A stretch of DNA of 50,887 bases from NCBI RefSeq assembly GCF_003389455.1, contig NZ_QUAC01000148.1, positions 35,428-86,314 of the forward strand, in the 5' to 3' direction. The notes beneath the pieces were generated by a model, which was given only the letters and a program-made list of their open reading frames with translations, was not told the origin of the DNA and ran no database searches. The stretch is from Streptomyces inhibens (GTDB lineage Bacteria; Actinomycetota; Actinomycetes; Streptomycetales; Streptomycetaceae). This document shows positions 26,149-35,663 of the stretch, in pieces (the stretch's first letter is position 1; each line of letters opens with the position of its first letter). Position numbers and translations under genes: made by a program.

Positions 26149-26583
26149 ATGACCGAGAACCGCCGCACACGTACGGGGCACGAGACCGAGCTTCCGGAGT
26201 ACGACACCGCTGTCACGACGTACGACTCCGGCTCCGCGGCGTATGACGCCGGCTACTACGAGCACGGCGCCGCCGCCGACCGCTGGGCGCGGGCCCAGCT
26301 CTTCTTCGAGGCGAAGGACTTCAACGCCGCGGCACGGATCCTGCGCGGCCTGGTCGACGACGACCCGCAGCCGGTCGCGCCGCGGCTGCTGCTCGCCCGC
26401 GCCTACTACCACTCCGCCCAACTGCGGCGCGCGGAGGCCGAGTTGCGGGCCGTACTGGACCGCGACCCGGTGGAGTCGTACGCCCATCTGATGCTCGGCC
26501 GCACCCTGGAGCGCCAGGGCCGCGCCGCCGAGGCCGCCGGGCAGCTGCGGATCGCCGCGGCGCTGGGTGCGGACGGCGTCTGA
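26149..26583 (+). CDS. Tetratricopeptide repeat protein
   Basis: 144 residues from the ATG at 26149, with GGAG at good spacing. A Tyr/Asp-rich N-terminus (about 45 residues) is followed by roughly three TPR-like helix pairs: ARAQLFFEAKDFNAAARIL, ARAYYHSAQLRRAEAEL and LMLGRTLERQGRAAEAAGQL. Such proteins usually serve as protein-protein docking scaffolds. Soluble, no signal peptide. It lies 123 bases after ssgG on the same strand and converges on the flavoprotein gene. Partner unknown. Confidence 0.85.
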   Translation: MTENRRTRTGHETELPEYDTAVTTYDSGSAAYDAGYYEHGAAADRWARAQLFFEAKDFNAAARILRGLVDDDPQPVAPRLLLARAYYHSAQLRRAEAELRAVLDRDPVESYAHLMLGRTLERQGRAAEAAGQLRIAAALGADGV

Positions 26584-26635
26584 GCGCGAGCGGCCTTGGC
26601 GCACGGACCTGACGACCGGTCCGAATGCCGGGCGG

Positions 26636-28114
26636 TCAGCCGCGGTAGGCCTCCAGCAGCCGCAGCCAGACCTCGCTGATCGTCGGAAAGGCGGGCACCG
26701 CGTGCCACAGCCGCTCGATGGGGACCTCGCCGGCCACCGCGACCGTCGCGGAGTGCAGCAGTTCGCCGACTCCGGGGCCGACGAAGGTCGCGCCGAGCAG
26801 CACCTCACGGTCCAGATCGACGACCATCCGGGCGCGGCCGCGGTAGCCGTCCGCGTACAAGGACGCCCCGGCCACCGCCGCCAGGTCCTGGTCGACCACC
26901 CGGATCCGGTGCCCGGTCCGCTCGGCCGCGGCGGCGGTCAGGCCCACCGAGGCGGCTTCGGGGTCGCTGAAGACGACCTGCGGGACGGCGAGGGTGTCCG
27001 CGGTGGCGGTGTGTGCGCCCCAGCGGTCGGACTCCAGGATCGGGACGCCCCGGGCGCGCGCGGCGATCGCGGCGCCGGCGATCCTGGCCTGGTATTTGCC
27101 CTGGTGGGTCAGGAGCGCGCGGTGGTTGACGTCGCCGACGCCGTAGAGCCAGCCGCCGGTCACCCCCTTCACCCGGCAGCTGTCGTCGACGTCCAGCCAG
27201 GAGCCGGGCGTAAGGCCGACCGTCTCCAGGCCGAGGTCCTCGGTACGCGGGGCCCGGCCGGTGGCGATCAGGAGTTCATCGGCGATGATCTCGTCGCTGG
27301 GGGTACCTCCCGGGCCGCCAGGCCCAGGGGGAGAGTCCAGGACGACGGTCACCGGGCCGCCCGGGGCCTCCCGGCGTACCTCGCGCACCTCGACGCCGGT
27401 GCGCAGGAAGACGCCCGCCTCGGCGAGCGATTCGGCGACGAGGTGGCCGGCGAACGGCTCCATCCGGGGCAGCAGTCCGTCGCCGCGTACCAGCAGTGTC
27501 ACGGAGGCGCCCAGCGCCCGCCAGGCGGTGGCCATCTCGACGCCGACCACGCCGCCGCCGACCACCACGAGGCGGCCCGGCACCTTCTTCGCGCTGGTCG
27601 CATCGCGGCTGGTCCAGGGCCTGGCCTGGGCAAGTCCCGGGATGTTGGGAAGTACGGCGCGGCTGCCGGTGCACACCGCGACCGCGTGCCGCGCGCTGAG
27701 CACCCGGCCGCCGTCGACGACCACCCGCCGGGGCCCGGCCAGCCGGGCCTGCCCGCGCACCAGGTCGATGCCGACCGAGTCCAGCCAGCGGACCTGCCCG
27801 TCGTCCTTCCAGTAGGCCGCGAACGCGTCACGGTGGGCGAGCACGGCGGAGGAGTCCAGCGCGACGTCCGCCGCGTCACTGAGACCGGGCACCCGGCGCG
27901 CCTCGGAGCGGGCGGTGACCGGGCGTAGCAGGGCCTTGCTGGGGATGCACGCCCAGTAGGAGCATTCGCCGCCGACCAGCTCGCTCTCCACGATCACCGC
28001 GCTCAGCCCGGCGGCATGCGCCCGGTCGGCGAGGTTCTCACCGGTCGGACCCGCCCCCAGCACGATGACGTCATAGGCATCATCGGCGGCTTTGGTCGCT
28101 TCGGTCGCTGCCAT
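26636..28114 (-). CDS. FAD-dependent pyridine nucleotide-disulfide oxidoreductase
   Basis: 492 residues. FAD-binding fold at the N-terminus (DVIVLGAGPTGENLADRA). The redox pair is CSYWAC (Cys51 and Cys56) within GGECSYWACIPSK, so an active disulfide is expected. A second Rossmann motif for NAD(P)H is GRLVVVGGGVVGVEMA. The C-terminal dimerisation domain ends with a histidine region HAVPAFPTISE, which replaces the usual HAHPTxxE with two extra residues. The family includes dihydrolipoamide dehydrogenase, mercuric reductase and less studied quinone or thiol reductases; no E1/E2 genes are nearby, so I would not call it lipoamide dehydrogenase. Minus strand, convergent with the TPR gene. Confidence 0.9.
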   Translation of the reverse strand: MAATEATKAADDAYDVIVLGAGPTGENLADRAHAAGLSAVIVESELVGGECSYWACIPSKALLRPVTARSEARRVPGLSDAADVALDSSAVLAHRDAFAAYWKDDGQVRWLDSVGIDLVRGQARLAGPRRVVVDGGRVLSARHAVAVCTGSRAVLPNIPGLAQARPWTSRDATSAKKVPGRLVVVGGGVVGVEMATAWRALGASVTLLVRGDGLLPRMEPFAGHLVAESLAEAGVFLRTGVEVREVRREAPGGPVTVVLDSPPGPGGPGGTPSDEIIADELLIATGRAPRTEDLGLETVGLTPGSWLDVDDSCRVKGVTGGWLYGVGDVNHRALLTHQGKYQARIAGAAIAARARGVPILESDRWGAHTATADTLAVPQVVFSDPEAASVGLTAAAAERTGHRIRVVDQDLAAVAGASLYADGYRGRARMVVDLDREVLLGATFVGPGVGELLHSATVAVAGEVPIERLWHAVPAFPTISEVWLRLLEAYRG

Positions 28115-28194
28115 CGGCTCTCGCTCCCTGCGCGGTCAGGAGTGGCCCGGTGGGCCCCGGTGGTCCTTCTGGCCATCCTCTGCCCACTGCGGCG

Positions 28195-28485
28195 TCAGCG
28201 CATCCGGCGTTCGACCGCTTCCTTGGCCTCGGCGAGGCCGGAGCCGGTCAGCTCGCGGTGCACCTTGATCGCCTGGATCTTCTTGCCCTGCGCCAGCAGC
28301 TCGTCGATCTCGGCCATCCTGGCGTCCTGCGGCTCCTCGATGCCGGCGTGCGCCAGCAGCAGGTCCACCTTCCGCTCCAGCCGCTGCAGCCGGCGGTCCA
28401 GGGTCTTGGAGCGGCGGTCGGTGGACGAGGCCACCATGGCGAGGGCGATCACGAGCAGGGCTATTCCGGGGAGCAAGGAGTCCAT
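28195..28485 (-). CDS. Membrane-anchored protein with ribosomal L7/L12 C-terminal-like domain
   Basis: 96 residues. One N-terminal membrane segment (about residues 3-20, LLPGIALLVIALAMVASS), then a coiled-coil-like stretch with two heptads (KTLDRRLQRLERKVDLLLA). The C-terminal segment, KKIQAIKVHRELTGSGLAEAKEAVE, closely resembles the second half of the L7/L12 C-terminal domain, which contacts translation factors on the ribosome. AAGG lies upstream of the ATG. Lies between the flavoprotein and the GlcD-type oxidase genes on the same strand. Function unknown. Confidence 0.8.
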   Translation of the reverse strand: MDSLLPGIALLVIALAMVASSTDRRSKTLDRRLQRLERKVDLLLAHAGIEEPQDARMAEIDELLAQGKKIQAIKVHRELTGSGLAEAKEAVERRMR

Positions 28486-28566
28486 GCGGAAACCTTACGA
28501 GGCGGTGGGTGCGGCTCGTGGGGCTGGGGCCATGGACACGACAGGGAGGTGCGCCCCCTGTGGTCC

Positions 28567-29931
28567 TCAGAACAACTTTCCGGGGTTGAGAATGCCCAGG
28601 GGGTCGAAGACTTGCTTGATGCCGCGCTGCAACTCCAGGCCCACCGGGCCCAGTTCGCGCGCCAGCCACTCCTTTTTCAGTACGCCGACGCCGTGTTCGC
28701 CGGTGATCGTGCCGCCCAGGTGGAGGCCGAGCGCCATGATGTCGTCGAAGGATTCGCGGGCCCGGCGGGACTCGTCGGGGTCGGCGGCGTCGAAGCAGAC
28801 CGTGGGGTGGGTGTTGCCGTCGCCGGCGTGTGCGCAGACGCCGATGGTCAGGCCGTACTTCTCGGCGATGGCGGCGGTGCCGTCGAGCATCTCGGCGAGC
28901 CGGGAGCGCGGTACACAGACGTCGTCGATCATGGTGGCGGATTTGACCCGTTCCAGTGCGGTCAGGGTCAACCGGCGGGCCTGCAACAGCAGGTCGGACT
29001 CGGCGGCGGTCTCGGCGGGCACGACCTGGGTGGCGCCGGCGGCGGTGCACAGCTCGCCGACGGCGGCGAGGTCGGCGGCCGGCTCGGGGGTGTCGAAGGC
29101 GGCCAGCAGCAGCGCCTCCGTGGTGTCCGGGAGTCCCATCTGCGCCATGTCGTTGACGGCGCGGACGCTCGTACGGTCCATCAGTTCCAGCAGTGAGGGG
29201 GCGTGGCCGCGGGCCATGATCTCGCAGACGGCCTCGCAGGCGGCCGCGGTGGAGGGGAACTCGGCGGCCAGCGCGAGCTGCTCGGGCGGCTCCGGCTTGA
29301 GGGCGAGGACGGCGCGTACGACGATGCCCAGGCTCCCCTCGGAGCCGACGAACAGCCGGGTGAGGTCGTAGCCGGCAACGCCCTTGGCGGTGCGCCGGCC
29401 GGTCGTCAGCAGCCGTCCGTCGGCGAGGACGATGTCCAGGCCGAGGACGTACTCGGCGGTGACGCCGTATTTGACGCAGCACAGGCCGCCGGAGGCGGTG
29501 CCGATGTTGCCGCCGATGGAGCACTGTTCCCAACTGGAGGGGTCGGGCGGGTAGTAGAGGCCGTGTGCGTTGACGGCGCGGGAGAGGACGGCGTTGATCA
29601 CGCCCGGTTCGACGACCGCGATCCGGTCGACGGGGTTGATCTCGATGATCCGGTCCATCTTGACGAGCGAGAGCACGATGCAGCCGTCGGAGGCGTTGGC
29701 GGCCCCGGACAGGCCGGTGCGCGCGCCCTGGGGGACGACCGGCACGCGGAGTTCGGTGGCGGTCCGCATGATGTGCTGGACCTGTTCGACGGTGCGCGGC
29801 AGGACGACCACGGCGGGCGTGCCGGCCTCGCAGAAGCTCGCCATGTCATTGGCGTAGGAGCCGGTGACGTCGGGGTCGGTGAGGATCGCTTCGCCCGGGA
29901 GTCCGGCGCGCAGACGTGCGATGAGGTCCAT
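28567..29931 (-). CDS. FAD-linked oxidase, GlcD-type (glycolate/D-lactate dehydrogenase)
   Basis: 454 residues, full length for this family. A PCMH-type FAD-binding domain comes first (TPAVVVLPRTVEQVQHIM, PVVPQGARTGLSGAAN, and CSIGGNIGTASGG), then the C-terminal FAD-linked oxidase domain with AHAGDGNTHPTVCF, TITGEHGVGVLK and the classic end FDPLGILNPGKLF. It oxidises a D-2-hydroxy acid such as glycolate or D-lactate and passes electrons on. No GlcE/GlcF partners are adjacent, which favours a stand-alone D-lactate dehydrogenase-like enzyme. Upstream lies hppD on the same strand. Confidence 0.92.
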   Translation of the reverse strand: MDLIARLRAGLPGEAILTDPDVTGSYANDMASFCEAGTPAVVVLPRTVEQVQHIMRTATELRVPVVPQGARTGLSGAANASDGCIVLSLVKMDRIIEINPVDRIAVVEPGVINAVLSRAVNAHGLYYPPDPSSWEQCSIGGNIGTASGGLCCVKYGVTAEYVLGLDIVLADGRLLTTGRRTAKGVAGYDLTRLFVGSEGSLGIVVRAVLALKPEPPEQLALAAEFPSTAAACEAVCEIMARGHAPSLLELMDRTSVRAVNDMAQMGLPDTTEALLLAAFDTPEPAADLAAVGELCTAAGATQVVPAETAAESDLLLQARRLTLTALERVKSATMIDDVCVPRSRLAEMLDGTAAIAEKYGLTIGVCAHAGDGNTHPTVCFDAADPDESRRARESFDDIMALGLHLGGTITGEHGVGVLKKEWLARELGPVGLELQRGIKQVFDPLGILNPGKLF

Positions 29932-30050
29932 GCCTCCAGCCTCGCATCCGTGGGCCGCACACGGAAGATCGTGTACGGCCCACGGGTCCAGTCTGCGCGT
30001 AGCGCTGTCTTCTGGGGGTGGAGGTCGGGTGACGGGCGGGCGGGCGGCCT

Positions 30051-31265
<1,215 letters not shown>

Positions 31266-31337
31266 TTATGCATAGCGAGAGGACGGCATCGCCGGGCTAT
31301 CTGTACATGATGACCATCGAAATCGAAGGAGCGGACG

Positions 31338-31805
31338 ATGACGATCGATCATTTGGACGGGGCGCTGCTGGAGCTGCTCGCCCAGGAGCCGCGGATCGGC
31401 GTTCTGGAAGCGTCCCGGCGGCTGGGGGTGGCGCGCGGAACGGTCCAGGCCAGGCTCGACCGGCTTCAGTCGAATGGAGTGATCCGGGGCTTCGGGCCGG
31501 ATGTGGACCCGGCGGCGATCGGCTATCCCGTGACCGCTTTCGCAACCCTGGAGATCAAACAGGGTCAAGGAAATGACGTACGGGCGCACTTGACGACCGT
31601 TCCCGAGGTGCTGGAGCTGCATACAACGACGGGACATGGGGACATGCTCTGCAGGCTCGTCGCCAGATCCAACGCCGATCTACAGCGGGTGATCGACCGG
31701 GTTGTGGGCTTTGATGGGATTGTGCGGGCATCAACGGCGATCGTCATGGAAAATCCGGTTCCGTTGCGGATCATCCCGCTGGTGAAGCAGGCATCGGGAG
31801 ACTGA
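31338..31805 (+). CDS. Lrp/AsnC family transcriptional regulator
   Basis: 155 residues. The N-terminal winged helix (DHLDGALLELLAQEPRIG, then VLEASRRLGVARGTVQARLDRL) is followed by the RAM effector domain (GYPVTAFATLEI, then VPEVLELHTTTGHGDMLCRLVA). Start ATG with AAGGAGCGG-like sequence upstream. Proteins of this family form dimers to octamers and sense amino acids. Divergence from hppD with 129 bases between starts suggests control of tyrosine catabolism and of itself. It is followed 24 bases later by the ABC transporter operon on the same strand, so read-through is possible. Confidence 0.9.
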   Translation: MTIDHLDGALLELLAQEPRIGVLEASRRLGVARGTVQARLDRLQSNGVIRGFGPDVDPAAIGYPVTAFATLEIKQGQGNDVRAHLTTVPEVLELHTTTGHGDMLCRLVARSNADLQRVIDRVVGFDGIVRASTAIVMENPVPLRIIPLVKQASGD

Positions 31806-31829
31806 CCGGCCAACCGAGGAGAGCGACGG

Positions 31830-32477
31830 GTGAGCTTCTGGGAGTACGTCGGCAGTCGGCACGCGCAGCTGCTGACGGATACGTATCAGCACGCCAGCGC
31901 GGTCTTCCAGTGCATGGTGATCGCCACCCTGCTGGGGGTCTTCCTCGGCGTCGTCACCTACCGCAGCGAATGGGCGGGCAATCTCGCCACCACCACGACC
32001 GCCACCGTCCTGACCATCCCCTCGCTGGCCCTGATCGGTCTGCTGATCCCGATCGTCGGCCTCGGCGTCGCCCCGACGGTCATCGCGCTGACCCTGTACG
32101 GGCTGCTGCCGGTCGTCCGTAACGCCATCGTCGGGCTGCGCGGGGTGGATCCGGCGCTGGTCGACGCGGCCAAGGGCATCGGGATGTCGCGCCTGGCCCG
32201 GCTCTTCCGCGTCGAACTTCCGCTCGCCTGGCCGCCGATCCTCACCGGCATCCGGGTCGCCACCCAGATGCTGATGGGCATCGCCGCCATCGCCGCGTTC
32301 GCCTCCGGCCCCGGCCTGGGCAATGAGATCTTCCGCGGTATCGCCTCGCTGGGCAGCGCCAACGCGCTCAATCAGGTGCTCGCGGGCACCCTCGGAATCG
32401 CCATCCTCGCCCTCCTGTTCGACGCCGTGTACGTCCTGATCGGACGCCTGACCATCTCCAGGGGGATCCGTGCCTGA
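31830..32477 (+). CDS. Osmoprotectant ABC transporter permease (OpuCB/ProW-like)
   Basis: 215 residues, start GTG with GAGGAGA upstream. A single BPD_transp_1 permease domain with about five membrane segments and the EAA-like loop VDAAKGIGMSRLARLFRVELPLA that contacts the ATPase. First gene of a four-gene unit with 8-base, 4-base and 4-base overlaps: permease, ATPase, permease, binding protein. The order and types match glycine betaine/carnitine/choline (Opu) importers, so uptake of a quaternary-ammonium osmoprotectant is the best inference. Confidence 0.92.
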   Translation: MSFWEYVGSRHAQLLTDTYQHASAVFQCMVIATLLGVFLGVVTYRSEWAGNLATTTTATVLTIPSLALIGLLIPIVGLGVAPTVIALTLYGLLPVVRNAIVGLRGVDPALVDAAKGIGMSRLARLFRVELPLAWPPILTGIRVATQMLMGIAAIAAFASGPGLGNEIFRGIASLGSANALNQVLAGTLGIAILALLFDAVYVLIGRLTISRGIRA

Positions 32478-33744
32478 GACGCCCGAGACCCGCGCCACCA
32501 CCGGCGCGCGCATCCATCTGGAGAACCTGACGAAGGTCTACGCGGGCAGCCCCAACCCCGCGGTGGAGAACGTCAATCTGGAGGTCAAGGCCGGCGAGAT
32601 CGTGATCTTCGTGGGGCCCTCGGGCTGCGGAAAGTCCACCACCCTGAAGATGATCAACCGGCTGATCGAGCCGACGTCCGGGCGGATCCGGATCGGCGAC
32701 GAGGACGTCACCGACATGGACCCGGTCAAGCTGCGCCGCAAGATCGGCTACGCCATCCAGGCCTCCGGCCTCTTCCCGCACATGACGGTCGCCCAGAACA
32801 TCGCGCTGGTGCCCAAGATGATCGGCTGGTCCAGGACGAAGATCAAGAACCGGGTCGAGGAGATGCTCGACCTGGTCGGCCTGGACCCGGCCGAGTTCCA
32901 CGGCCGCTATCCGCGCCAGCTCTCCGGCGGCCAGCAGCAGCGGGTCGGCGTGGCCCGCGCGCTCGCCGCCGACCCGCCCGTCCTGCTGATGGACGAGCCG
33001 TTCGGCGCCGTCGACCCGATCACCCGCGACCACCTCCAGGACGAACTGATCCGGCTCCAGCACGAGCTGCACAAGACCATCTGCTTCGTCACCCATGACT
33101 TCGACGAAGCCATCAAGATCGGCGACCGGATCGCGGTGCTCCGCGAGCGCTCGCACATCGCCCAGTTCGACACCCCCGAAGCCATCCTCACCAACCCCGC
33201 GGACGACTTCGTCTCCGGCTTCGTGGGCGCCGGAGCGGCGTTGAAGCGGCTGAACCTCACCCGCGTACGGGACGTCGGCGTCGTCGACTTCCCCACCGCC
33301 GGGGTCGACGACCCGTTGCAGTCCATCTTCGACCGGCTGCGCTCCAGCTCCCACAACGAACTGCTGCTGCTGGACCGCAACCGCCGGCCGTACAAATGGC
33401 TGCGCCGCGGCGATCTGTCCCTCGCCAAGGGCTCGCTGGCACGGGCCGGCACCCTGGTCGCCGACACGGTCACCCGGGACGCCACGCTGCGCGACGCGCT
33501 GGAGGCGGTGCTCACCGACAACGCCGGCCGGGTCGCGGTCACCGGGCGGCGCGGCGAGTACATCGGTGTGGTCGACATGGAGACGCTGATGAACAACGTC
33601 CATGAACTCCTGGAGGCGGACCGCCTGGAGGCCGCCGAGCATCAGCACGAGCTCCAGGAGCAGCGCGCCCGCCAGATGCAGCTGGAACAGGAGGGCCTGC
33701 ACGGCACGGGCGGCGCCGAAGGCGGCCGAGGGGTCACGGCATGA
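32470..33744 (+). CDS. Osmoprotectant ABC transporter ATP-binding protein (OpuCA/ProV-like)
   Basis: 424 residues, start GTG overlapping the upstream permease by eight bases. Walker A GPSGCGKSTT (49-58), signature LSGGQQQRVGVARAL (from 151), Walker B VLLMDEPFGAVD (171-182), then the switch His in CFVTHDFDEA. The C-terminal part (about residues 265-390) fits a pair of CBS domains, which in OpuA/OpuC-type ATPases sense ionic strength or nucleotides. The last 40 residues are a Glu/Gln/His-rich helix (HELQEQRARQMQLEQEG). Stop overlaps the next gene (ATGA). Confidence 0.94.
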   Translation: MPETPETRATTGARIHLENLTKVYAGSPNPAVENVNLEVKAGEIVIFVGPSGCGKSTTLKMINRLIEPTSGRIRIGDEDVTDMDPVKLRRKIGYAIQASGLFPHMTVAQNIALVPKMIGWSRTKIKNRVEEMLDLVGLDPAEFHGRYPRQLSGGQQQRVGVARALAADPPVLLMDEPFGAVDPITRDHLQDELIRLQHELHKTICFVTHDFDEAIKIGDRIAVLRERSHIAQFDTPEAILTNPADDFVSGFVGAGAALKRLNLTRVRDVGVVDFPTAGVDDPLQSIFDRLRSSSHNELLLLDRNRRPYKWLRRGDLSLAKGSLARAGTLVADTVTRDATLRDALEAVLTDNAGRVAVTGRRGEYIGVVDMETLMNNVHELLEADRLEAAEHQHELQEQRARQMQLEQEGLHGTGGAEGGRGVTA

Positions 33745-34625
33745 GCCCCCGCGACGGGAGCGGCGGGCCGCGGCGCGAGCGCCCGCCGGGCGACCACGAA
33801 GCGCTGGCCTTCCGCGACACCGTCGAGATGGAGCAGCGGGAGCTGGCGTCCGGTGAGGCGCCCACCCCGTCCGCCGCCCCCGGCGAGCGCCGGATCAGCT
33901 GGCAGAAGTGGACCTTCATGCCGGCCTTTCTGCTCGCCGCGCTGCTGGCCACCTGGCTGTGGTTCCGCGGGGCGCGCCTGGACTCGATCGCCCATCAGGC
34001 GGTGGACAACGGCAAGGTGTGGCTGGCGCTGCGCCAGCACATCGCGCTCACCGCGATCTCCACCGTCTTCGTACTGATCATCGCGATCCCGCTGGGCATC
34101 GCGCTGACCCGGTCCAAGCTGCGCCGGGCCACTCCGCTCGCGATGGCCATCGCCAACCTCGGCCAGGCCGTACCGGCCCTGGGTCTGCTGGTCCTGCTGG
34201 TGATCTGGCTGGGCATCGGCGCCCGCTCGGCGATCGTCGGCATGGTCATCTACGCCGTGCTGCCGGTCCTCGCCAACACCATCGCCGGGCTGCGCGGCAT
34301 CGACCCGACGCTCACCGAGGCGGCCCGCGGTATCGGGATGTCCCCCACCGGCGTGCTGACCAAGGTCGAGCTCCCGCTGGCCGTACCGCTGATCCTGGCC
34401 GGTGTGCGCACCGCGCTGGTGCTGAACGTCGGCACCGCGACGCTGGCCACCTTCGGCGGGGGCGGCGGCCTCGGCGATCTGATCTCCGCGGGCATCGTCA
34501 CCCAGCGGATGCCCGTACTGATCCTCGGTTCCGTGCTGACCGTGACGCTCGCCCTGCTGGTCGAATGGCTGGCCTCGCTCGCCGAACTGCTGCTGCGGCC
34601 GCGCGGCCTGGAGGTGGCCGCATGA
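33741..34625 (+). CDS. Osmoprotectant ABC transporter permease (second subunit)
   Basis: 294 residues. A cytoplasmic N-terminal tail of about 55 polar residues precedes six or so membrane segments of a BPD_transp_1 domain, with EAA-like loop LTEAARGIGMSPTGVLTKVELPLAVP. Homologous to the permease at 31830; together they should form a heterodimeric channel with the ATPase. Overlaps both neighbours by four bases (ATGA at each junction), so it is translationally coupled on both sides. Confidence 0.92.
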   Translation: MSPRDGSGGPRRERPPGDHEALAFRDTVEMEQRELASGEAPTPSAAPGERRISWQKWTFMPAFLLAALLATWLWFRGARLDSIAHQAVDNGKVWLALRQHIALTAISTVFVLIIAIPLGIALTRSKLRRATPLAMAIANLGQAVPALGLLVLLVIWLGIGARSAIVGMVIYAVLPVLANTIAGLRGIDPTLTEAARGIGMSPTGVLTKVELPLAVPLILAGVRTALVLNVGTATLATFGGGGGLGDLISAGIVTQRMPVLILGSVLTVTLALLVEWLASLAELLLRPRGLEVAA

Positions 34626-35608
34626 GGCCGCTTCGGCGGCCGGCCGCCCTGCTCGCCGCCGCGCTGCTGGCCACCGTCGCGCCCGGCGGATGCGGCCTGG
34701 TCAGCGGCAGCGCGATGACCGACAACGTGAAGCCCGGACCGGCGGCCGGCTACCCCGACCGTCCGCTCACCGGGGCGCAGCTGACCGTGACCTCGAAGGA
34801 GTTCACCGAGCAGATCGTCCTCGGCCAGATCATGGGCATCGTCTTCGAGGCGGCCGGCGCCAAGGTCATCGACAAGACCAGCATCCAGGGGTCGATCGGC
34901 GCGCGGGAAGCCGTCAAGTCCGGCACGGCGGACGCCGCGTACGAGTACACCGGCACCGGCTGGATCACCTACCTCGGCCACACCAAACCGGTCGTGGACC
35001 CGCAGGAGCAGTGGAAGGTGGTCCGGGACGAGGACCGGAAGAACGGCATCGTCTGGCTGCCGGCGTCGACGCTGAACAACACCTACGCGCTGGCGCTGAA
35101 CACCGCCAACCAGAAGCGGCTGGGCGTACGCAATCTCTCGGACGTCGCGGCGCTGTCGAAGAAGAACCCCGGCGCCGTGACGATGTGCGTGGAGAACGAG
35201 TTCGCCACCCGCAACGACGGTCTGCCGGGCATGGCGCGGGCCTACGGCATGCAGGTGCCGTCCTCCAATGTCCGCAAGATGACCGGCGGCGTCGTCTACA
35301 CCGAGACGGAGAACGGCACCTGTGCGCTGGGCGAGGTCTTCACCACGGACGGCCGGATCAAGGCGATGAATCTGCACGTCCTGGCCGACGACAAGCACTT
35401 CTTCCCCAACTACAACGTGGCCCCGGAGATCAACGCCAAGGCCCTGAAGAAGTACCCGGCCATCGCCGAGGTCCTGGCCCCGGTCACCAAGGCCCTCAAC
35501 AACACCGTCGCCCAGGAGCTGAACCGCAAGGTCGACGTGGAGGGCCAGGACCCGCACGACGTCGCCAAGAACTGGCTGCTGAAGGAGGGCTTCATCAAGG
35601 AGGGGTGA
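34622..35608 (+). CDS. Osmoprotectant ABC transporter substrate-binding lipoprotein (OpuCC-like)
   Basis: 328 residues, start ATG overlapping the permease stop. Signal sequence RRPAALLAAALLATVAPGGC; Cys24 or so is the likely lipidation site, although PGGC is a poor lipobox. The mature part begins TVTSKEFTEQIVLGQIMG, the hallmark of OpuAC/OsmF-type betaine-binding proteins, and includes EYTGTGWITYLGH. Expected to bind a quaternary ammonium compound outside the membrane and deliver it to the two permeases. Converges on a protease gene with a GC-rich inverted repeat between them. Confidence 0.92.
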   Translation: MRPLRRPAALLAAALLATVAPGGCGLVSGSAMTDNVKPGPAAGYPDRPLTGAQLTVTSKEFTEQIVLGQIMGIVFEAAGAKVIDKTSIQGSIGAREAVKSGTADAAYEYTGTGWITYLGHTKPVVDPQEQWKVVRDEDRKNGIVWLPASTLNNTYALALNTANQKRLGVRNLSDVAALSKKNPGAVTMCVENEFATRNDGLPGMARAYGMQVPSSNVRKMTGGVVYTETENGTCALGEVFTTDGRIKAMNLHVLADDKHFFPNYNVAPEINAKALKKYPAIAEVLAPVTKALNNTVAQELNRKVDVEGQDPHDVAKNWLLKEGFIKEG

Positions 35609-35612
35609 GGGG

Positions 35613-35661
35613 GCCGGCCGGACCCGGCGGGCGGGTGCCCGGCGCCGGTTCGGCGGCCGGC
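35613..35661. terminator. Possible bidirectional terminator
   Basis: GCCGGCCG (35613-35620) and CGGCCGGC (35654-35661) close a GC-rich stem-loop between the convergent binding-protein and protease genes. No T-tract on either side. Confidence 0.35.
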
Positions 35662-35663
35662 TC

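Noticed and set aside
26636..28114. Naming the flavoprotein lpd (lipoamide dehydrogenase)
   Set aside because: The C-terminal His motif differs and no 2-oxoacid dehydrogenase genes are adjacent; the family name is safer.
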